The position numbers and the translations under genes were made by a program. Below, in pieces: positions 59,634 to 64,000 of a stretch of 64,000 bases of DNA. The notes under the pieces were generated by a model, which was not told where the DNA came from, ran no database searches, and was given only the letters and a program-made list of their open reading frames with translations. The stretch's first letter is position 1; every line of letters begins with the position of its first letter. The stretch comes from Hymenobacter nivis. GTDB lineage: Bacteria; Bacteroidota; Bacteroidia; Cytophagales; Hymenobacteraceae. The stretch spans positions 4,464,001 through 4,528,000 of the forward strand of contig NZ_CP029145.1 in the NCBI RefSeq assembly GCF_003149515.1, given 5' to 3'.

Positions 59634-60706
59634 TGAATATTCTCTACGGCGTGCCCGGCGAGGGCCTGGGCCACGCCACCCGCAGCAAAGTTGTGATTGG
59701 CCACCTGCTGGCCCAGGGCCACGACGTGCGGGCCGTGAGCAGCAGCCGCGCCTTCCAGGTGCTCAACGCCGCGTTTCCCGGGCGAGTACTCGAAATCCGG
59801 GGCTTTCACCTGGCCTACAAAGGATTGGCCGTGAGCAAGTCGCGCACGTCGGCTCTGATTCTGCGCACGGCCCCGGCGAGCTTGCAGCAAAACTTCCGGC
59901 AGTACCAGCAGCTGCTGCACGGCTTCCGGCCCGATGTGGTGGTGTCCGACTTCGAGTCGTTCAGCTACTTCTACGCCAAGGCCCACGGGCTGCCGGTAAT
60001 TAGTATCGACAACATGCAGATTATCAGCCGTACCCGGCTCGACGTGGCCGTGCCGCCCAAGGAGCGCGGCAACTACCAGCTGGCCCGCAACATTGTGCGG
60101 CTGAAGGTGCCCCGGAGTCGGCACTATTTTGTGGCCACGTTCTTCACGCCGCCGGTGAGCAAGGTGCGCACTACGCTGGTGCCGCCCATTATTCGGTCCG
60201 AAATCCTGGCCGCCCGGTCCACTACGGGGCCCCACATTCTGGTGTACCAGTCGGCCACCACGCAGCACGATTTGGTGGCTCTGCTCCAGCAGCTACCTGG
60301 GCAGGAGTTCCGCGTGTACGGCTTTAATAAGGAGGAAAGCCACGGCAATGTGCAGCTCAAGGCCTTCAGCGAGGCCGGGTTTATTGCCGACTTGGCCAGC
60401 AGCCGCGCTATTATCACCAACGGTGGCTTCTCGCTCATTTCGGAGGCCGTGTTCCTACACAAGCCCATTTGCTCGGTGCCCATTCCGGCGCAGTTTGAGC
60501 AGTGGCTGAACGCCGCTGAGGTAGAAAAGCTGGGCTACGGCCGCCATTTTGCCGCCATCACGGCGGAAAACATCCGCGCCTTTGTGGGCGGGCTGCCGGG
60601 CTTCGCGGGGGCCCTGGCCGGCTACGCGCAGGCCGGCAACACCGTGCTGTTCGCCAACCTCGACGCCTGCCTGACTGGGCTGGCCGCGGCGGTGCCGGGC
60701 GAATAA
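59633..60706 (+). CDS. Glycosyltransferase family protein (GT28-like fold)
   Basis: 357 residues. NILYGVPGEGLGHATRSKVV is the glycine-rich N-terminal loop of GT-B glycosyltransferases related to MurG/MGD synthase, and the C-terminal half carries the nucleotide-sugar region ASSRAIITNGGFSLISEAVF, LHKPICSVPIPAQFEQWLNA. YFVATFFTPPV and DVVVSDFESFSYFYAK are family features of the MJ1255-type group. Start ATG 59633, whose A is the last base of a repeat arm. Probably a UDP-sugar or polyprenyl-linked transferase; acceptor unknown. Confidence 0.85.
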   Translation: MNILYGVPGEGLGHATRSKVVIGHLLAQGHDVRAVSSSRAFQVLNAAFPGRVLEIRGFHLAYKGLAVSKSRTSALILRTAPASLQQNFRQYQQLLHGFRPDVVVSDFESFSYFYAKAHGLPVISIDNMQIISRTRLDVAVPPKERGNYQLARNIVRLKVPRSRHYFVATFFTPPVSKVRTTLVPPIIRSEILAARSTTGPHILVYQSATTQHDLVALLQQLPGQEFRVYGFNKEESHGNVQLKAFSEAGFIADLASSRAIITNGGFSLISEAVFLHKPICSVPIPAQFEQWLNAAEVEKLGYGRHFAAITAENIRAFVGGLPGFAGALAGYAQAGNTVLFANLDACLTGLAAAVPGE

Positions 60707-60775
60707 GTTGTCAGTTGCTGTTGTCCGTTGTCAGTCGCTGACCAACAACGGACCATGAGTAACTGACAACTGAAT
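60707..60775. repeat. Family E motif after the glycosyltransferase
   Basis: AGTTGTCAGTTGCTGTTGTCC and the inverted GGACCATGAGTAACTGACAACT face each other around CGTTGTCAGTCGCTGACC. The TCAGTTAnnnnTGAG-like units resemble the repeats before nadE and inside the HhH barrel gene. Confidence 0.5.
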
Positions 60776-60819
60776 GGCTGCTTAAAATTACTTATTTTGC
60801 GTTTAATACCTTGTTTCGC

Positions 60820-62877
60820 ATGACGTTACTTCTTTCGCGCCGCTGGGGCCTGGTGCCCGCCGTGCTGTTGCTGGCCGCCTGCGCCCGCACCCCGCGGCCC
60901 AGCGCCGGGGCCCCGGTTGCCAACAAATACGCCGATGCCACGCTGCGCGAAATTGGCACCGCCCAGGACGAGCGCAACACCGCCGCGCTGCTGCCGTTCC
61001 TAAAAAACGCCAATCCCGCTTACCGCCGTGAGGCCGCCCTGGCCCTGGCCTCGGTGCAGGCCCGCGCCGCCGTGCCCGCCCTGCTGCCCAGCCTGCGCGA
61101 CGCCGACCCCGCTGTGCGCCGCGCCGCCGCCTACGCCCTGGGCCAAACCGGCGACAGCCTGGCCGTGGACAGCCTGCGCGTGCGCGTGCTGCAAGAGCCC
61201 GACCCGCTGGTGCGCCGCTACGCCCACGAGGCGCTGGGCCGCTGCGTGACGCGCCACTCGCTGCCCGAGCTGTGGCGCGTGCCCGTGCTGACCGATACCG
61301 CCCGCGCCGGGGCCCAGGCCTGGGGCCTGGCCCGCGCCGCCCTGCGCGGTCTCAGCTCGCCCGAGGCTATCCGGCGCACGGTGCTGCTGATCAACGATTT
61401 TAAGCTGAACGATGGGCCCCGCCTGGCCGCGGCTACGGCCCTGGCCCGCGCCCCGCGGGCCCTCAACGCCGACCTGGCCCGGCTGGCCGGCAGCCCGCTG
61501 CTGCGCCTGCTGGCGCAAGACCGCTACTACGCCGTGCGCGCCGCGGCGGCCACGGCGCTGGGCCGCCTGGCTGGGCCGCCGGCCAGCCCCGGGGGTCCCG
61601 CTAGCGCCCCGGTTGCAGCCACTCCTGCTGCGTTGCCCACGGCTGCCGGGGCCCTGCGCCGCGCCGCCGCCCGCGACGCCGACTACCGGGTGCGCGTGGT
61701 GGCGCTGCGCGGCTTGCCCTACGGCCCCGCCGCGTACGGCGCCAGCCGCACCACGGTATTTGGGGCCCTGCGCGACCGGCGCGAGCCAGTGGCCCTCACG
61801 GCGGCCGAGTGGCTGCTGGCCCACGCCCGGGGCGAAACCGGCGACGCTTTGGCCGCCGAAGCCACCCGGCACGACGCCTGGCGGGTGCGGGCCACGCTGC
61901 TGGCCGCGGCCCTGAAGGTGGCCAGCCCCGCCAGCCGCCCCAGCATTGCGGGCACCGTAGAGAAGCGCTACGGCGCGGCTGCTTCGGTGTACGAAAAAGG
62001 CTATTTGCTGCAAGCGCTGGGCGAAAACGCGGGCAGCTTCGACTTCTTGCAGCGCGAAGCCTTCGCCGCGGGGCAGTCGCCGGTGGTGGGCGGCTACGCG
62101 CTGGGGGCCCTGGTAGCCGCCCGCCGCCAGGCCGATTTCCCGGCCAGCCGCCAAAACGATTTCGCCGGGGCCCTGCGCCAGGCCCTGGCGGGCGGCGACG
62201 TGGCCCAGCTCGCCGCCGCCGCCGAAGCCCTAGCCGACCCCCAGCTGGTACCCACCGCCGCGCCCGCCGACCTGGCGGCCCTGCGCCAGGCCCAGGCCAA
62301 GCTGCAACTGCCGCGCGACATTGAGGCCTGGCAGGGCTTGCAGCAGGCGCTCGACAAGCTCACCCGCGCCCCGCAGCCCACGCCAAGCCCCGTGGGCCAG
62401 GCCCGCCAGCACCCCATCGACTGGGGCCTGGTGCAGAGTATTCCGGCCAACCAGCGCGTGAAAATCAGCACCACCCAGGGCGACGTTGTGCTGGAATTGA
62501 AGGTGAACGACGCGCCTGGCTCAGTGGCCAGCTTCGTGGCGCTGGTGCGGCGGCACTTCTACGATGGGCTATATTTCCACCGCGTGGTGCCCGATTTCGT
62601 GGTCCAGGGCGGCGACCCGCGCGGCGATGGCTCGGGCAGCACCGACTACACGCTGCGCTCCGAATTCGGCGACCTGCGCTACCAGGAGGGCAGCGTGGGC
62701 CTGGCCTCGGCTGGCAAAGACACCGAGAGCTGCCAGTGGTTCATCACCCACACGCCCACCCCGCACCTCGACGGTCGCTACACCATTTTTGCCCAGGTAA
62801 TCAGCGGGATGGCTGCGGTGCACCACCTCGAAATCGGGGATAAAATCGTGGCCGTGGAGTTGGTGGCCAACCCGTAG
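60820..62877 (+). CDS. HEAT-repeat and cyclophilin-type peptidyl-prolyl isomerase lipoprotein
   Basis: 685 residues. VPAVLLLAACA near residue 20 is a lipobox. Residues about 50-450 are HEAT-like helical repeats (REAALALASVQARAAVPALL, VRRAAAYALGQTGDSLAVD). The C-terminal 150 residues are a cyclophilin domain: VKISTTQGDVVLELKVNDAP, SFVALVRRHFYDGLYFHRVV, PDFVVQGGDPRGDGSGS and SCQWFITHTPTPHLDGRYTI. Expected periplasmic or outer-membrane, combining protein binding with proline isomerisation. Start ATG 60820 rather than TTG 60811. A repeat A copy follows the gene. Confidence 0.88.
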   Translation: MTLLLSRRWGLVPAVLLLAACARTPRPSAGAPVANKYADATLREIGTAQDERNTAALLPFLKNANPAYRREAALALASVQARAAVPALLPSLRDADPAVRRAAAYALGQTGDSLAVDSLRVRVLQEPDPLVRRYAHEALGRCVTRHSLPELWRVPVLTDTARAGAQAWGLARAALRGLSSPEAIRRTVLLINDFKLNDGPRLAAATALARAPRALNADLARLAGSPLLRLLAQDRYYAVRAAAATALGRLAGPPASPGGPASAPVAATPAALPTAAGALRRAAARDADYRVRVVALRGLPYGPAAYGASRTTVFGALRDRREPVALTAAEWLLAHARGETGDALAAEATRHDAWRVRATLLAAALKVASPASRPSIAGTVEKRYGAAASVYEKGYLLQALGENAGSFDFLQREAFAAGQSPVVGGYALGALVAARRQADFPASRQNDFAGALRQALAGGDVAQLAAAAEALADPQLVPTAAPADLAALRQAQAKLQLPRDIEAWQGLQQALDKLTRAPQPTPSPVGQARQHPIDWGLVQSIPANQRVKISTTQGDVVLELKVNDAPGSVASFVALVRRHFYDGLYFHRVVPDFVVQGGDPRGDGSGSTDYTLRSEFGDLRYQEGSVGLASAGKDTESCQWFITHTPTPHLDGRYTIFAQVISGMAAVHHLEIGDKIVAVELVANP

Positions 62878-62908
62878 ATAATAAAGCTGTTCAGTAATGC
62901 AACGCTCA

Positions 62909-62996
62909 GTCATGCTGAGCTTGCCGAAGCATCTCTCCCGCAACAGTAATCAATAGCTAGTCAGCGGTAGAGATGCTTCGGCAAGCTCAGCATGAC
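62909..62996. repeat. REP-like palindrome, family A copy 5
   Basis: GTCATGCTGAGCTTGCCGAA and TTCGGCAAGCTCAGCATGAC are exact complements; the inner arms CTCTCCCGC / GCGGTAGAG are imperfect. It lies between the cyclophilin lipoprotein and the MscS gene. Confidence 0.88.
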
Positions 62997-63057
62997 GGCC
63001 TGTTTTTGACTTTCTAAATAATTTTAACGCATCGTTTTACCCTGAATAAAGTTGTTT

Positions 63058-63864
63058 ATGCTATTGGTTAACAATCCTTTTTCTGCTGAGCGGCTAGCCG
63101 GCTACGCTGCGCAACTGGTATCGCTGGTGGTGCTGTACCTGCCCCGGCTGGCCGTGGCCGTACTGGTGTTGGTGTTGGGCTGGTGGGTAATTGGCTGGGC
63201 CAGCCGCTTGGTAGCAGTGGCTGCCGAGCGTCTCGACGTGTCGCTGCGCTCGTTCCTCACCAGCATGTTCAGTATTGCCCTCAAAGTGCTGCTGCTCATT
63301 AGCGTAGCGGGTATGGTGGGGCTGCAAACGACGTCGTTCGTGGCCATTCTGGGGGCCGCGGGCCTGGCCGTGGGCCTCGCCCTACAAGGCACACTGGCCA
63401 ACTTTGCGGGCGGGGTGCTTATCCTGGTGTTCAAGCCGTTTGTGGTGGGCGACGCCATTGAGGCCCAGGGCAAAAGCGGCGTGGTGCAGGCCATCCAGAT
63501 CTTCAACACGCTGCTGCTCACGCCCCACGGCGACACGGTGATTCTGCCCAACGGCTCCACCTCCAACGGCGTGATTGTCAATAAGTCGTCAGGCAGGCAC
63601 GTGCTGGTGGAAATTCAGGTGGACGTGGATGCGAGCACCGACGTGGCCGCCCTGCGCGCCCGCGCCCTGCCCGTGCTGCAAGCCGGCCCGCGGGTGCTGG
63701 CCGACCCCGCCCCGACGGTGGACGTGGTGGCCATTAAGGCCGGTACTACCACGGTGGTGCTGCGCGCCCACACCCTGCCCGGGCAGGACGGGGCCGCCTT
63801 CAGCTATCTCCTCGAACGGTTGCAGCCGGTCGTTTACCCGCCCCAGCCGCCGGCCACCGCGTAG
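63058..63864 (+). CDS. Mechanosensitive ion channel, MscS family
   Basis: 268 residues. Three membrane segments (LVVLYLPRLAVAVLVLVLGW, SMFSIALKVLLLISVAGMVG and the pore segment GAAGLAVGLALQGTLANFAG), then GVLILVFKPFVVGDAIEAQG and TLLLTPHGDTVILPNGSTSN of the cytoplasmic cage. The pore helix with GxxGxAxGxALQ is the MscS signature. Opens under membrane tension and releases osmolytes. Start ATG 63058 (MLLVNNPFSAERLAGYAA). TAG is followed directly by GGCCCCGGGG. Confidence 0.93.
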   Translation: MLLVNNPFSAERLAGYAAQLVSLVVLYLPRLAVAVLVLVLGWWVIGWASRLVAVAAERLDVSLRSFLTSMFSIALKVLLLISVAGMVGLQTTSFVAILGAAGLAVGLALQGTLANFAGGVLILVFKPFVVGDAIEAQGKSGVVQAIQIFNTLLLTPHGDTVILPNGSTSNGVIVNKSSGRHVLVEIQVDVDASTDVAALRARALPVLQAGPRVLADPAPTVDVVAIKAGTTTVVLRAHTLPGQDGAAFSYLLERLQPVVYPPQPPATA

Positions 63865-63881
63865 GGCCCCGGGGCCGCCGG

Positions 63882-64000
63882 CTACGGATGAAAGATGAGG
63901 GGCACCACGAAGCGCACCTCCACGGGCTCGCCGTTGCGGCGGCCGGGTTCCCAGCGGGGCAGGCTGGCCACTACGCGCAGGGCCTCGGCGTCGCAGGCCG
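63882..64000 (-). CDS. TonB-like C-terminal domain, partial
   Basis: The window ends inside this gene. The last 38 codons read CDAEALRVVASLPRWEPGRR then NGEPVEVRFVVPLIFHP and a TAG stop (63882). GCDAEALRVVxxxPxWxPGRxNG is the C-terminal energy-transducer domain that contacts TonB-dependent receptors. The N-terminal part is beyond the window. Confidence 0.7.
   Translation of the reverse strand, partial: ACDAEALRVVASLPRWEPGRRNGEPVEVRFVVPLIFHP

Noticed and set aside
1..64000. tRNA, rRNA and CRISPR arrays
   Set aside because: No cloverleaf with GGTTCGAnTC-type T loop, no rRNA segments and no regular 28-37 bp spaced repeats were seen; the repeats present are palindromic singles or a 21-bp tandem array.

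Overview
The window looks like a chromosomal segment of a high-GC member of the Bacteroidota, most likely Hymenobacter or a close relative. The evidence is a T9SS-type C-terminal sorting domain on a secreted metalloprotease, a PorV/PorQ-like outer-membrane protein, the Bacteroidota gene block pyk / IPExxxVDY-type gene / acpP / fabF / rnc, promoter-like TAnnTTTG boxes with no obvious Shine-Dalgarno sequences, and many short palindromic repeats between genes. No rRNA, tRNA or CRISPR array was recognised. All family assignments come from reading motifs; no database search was run.

Layout. 1-9.4 kb: ispE, a DASH cryptochrome, an EamA transporter, an LptF/G permease, tgt, a family 2 glycosyltransferase overlapping an ECF sigma factor, and a DUF2975/XRE pair behind a perfect palindrome. 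9.4-16.5 kb: housekeeping genes rsmG, rpsT, pyk, acpP, fabF and rnc, with a possible structured RNA between rpsT and pyk. 16.6-27.4 kb: nadE, a second ECF sigma factor with a small membrane partner, lgt, yidD, a nuclease-like protein and cell-envelope proteins. 27.4-34 kb: an accessory zone with a broken IS1182-family element, a broken IS110-family transposase and a MITE-like element. 34-37.6 kb: an Rnk-like factor and a secreted 5-hydroxyisourate hydrolase bracketed by inverted copies of a 136-bp element, then a cytosine-deaminase-like amidohydrolase and a small deaminase. 38-49.7 kb: a T9SS metalloprotease, an MFS transporter, an AT-rich toxin-antitoxin-chaperone-like operon (HigB/HigA/SecB-like), a CE2-like esterase, an ABC exporter, a CDF transporter and a DUF4136 lipoprotein.

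49.7-58.4 kb is the most informative part: a purine/ureide breakdown cluster (urate to allantoin to allantoate to ureidoglycolate, plus guanine deamination) in advanced decay. xdhC, uricase, allB, allE, uraD and a second uraH are remnants broken by stops, frameshifts, a deletion and a MITE, while the allantoate amidohydrolase, a creatininase-family enzyme and the guanine deaminase are still open. An intact IS5-family element and a polymorphic-toxin-like remnant lie inside it. 58.5-64 kb returns to ordinary genes: an outer-membrane lipoprotein, a glycosyltransferase, a HEAT-repeat/cyclophilin lipoprotein, an MscS channel and the 3' end of a TonB-like gene.

At least five families of short inverted-repeat elements (60-180 bp) are scattered between genes. 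In two places an arm ends exactly at a start codon, and in one place an element appears to encode part of a signal peptide.
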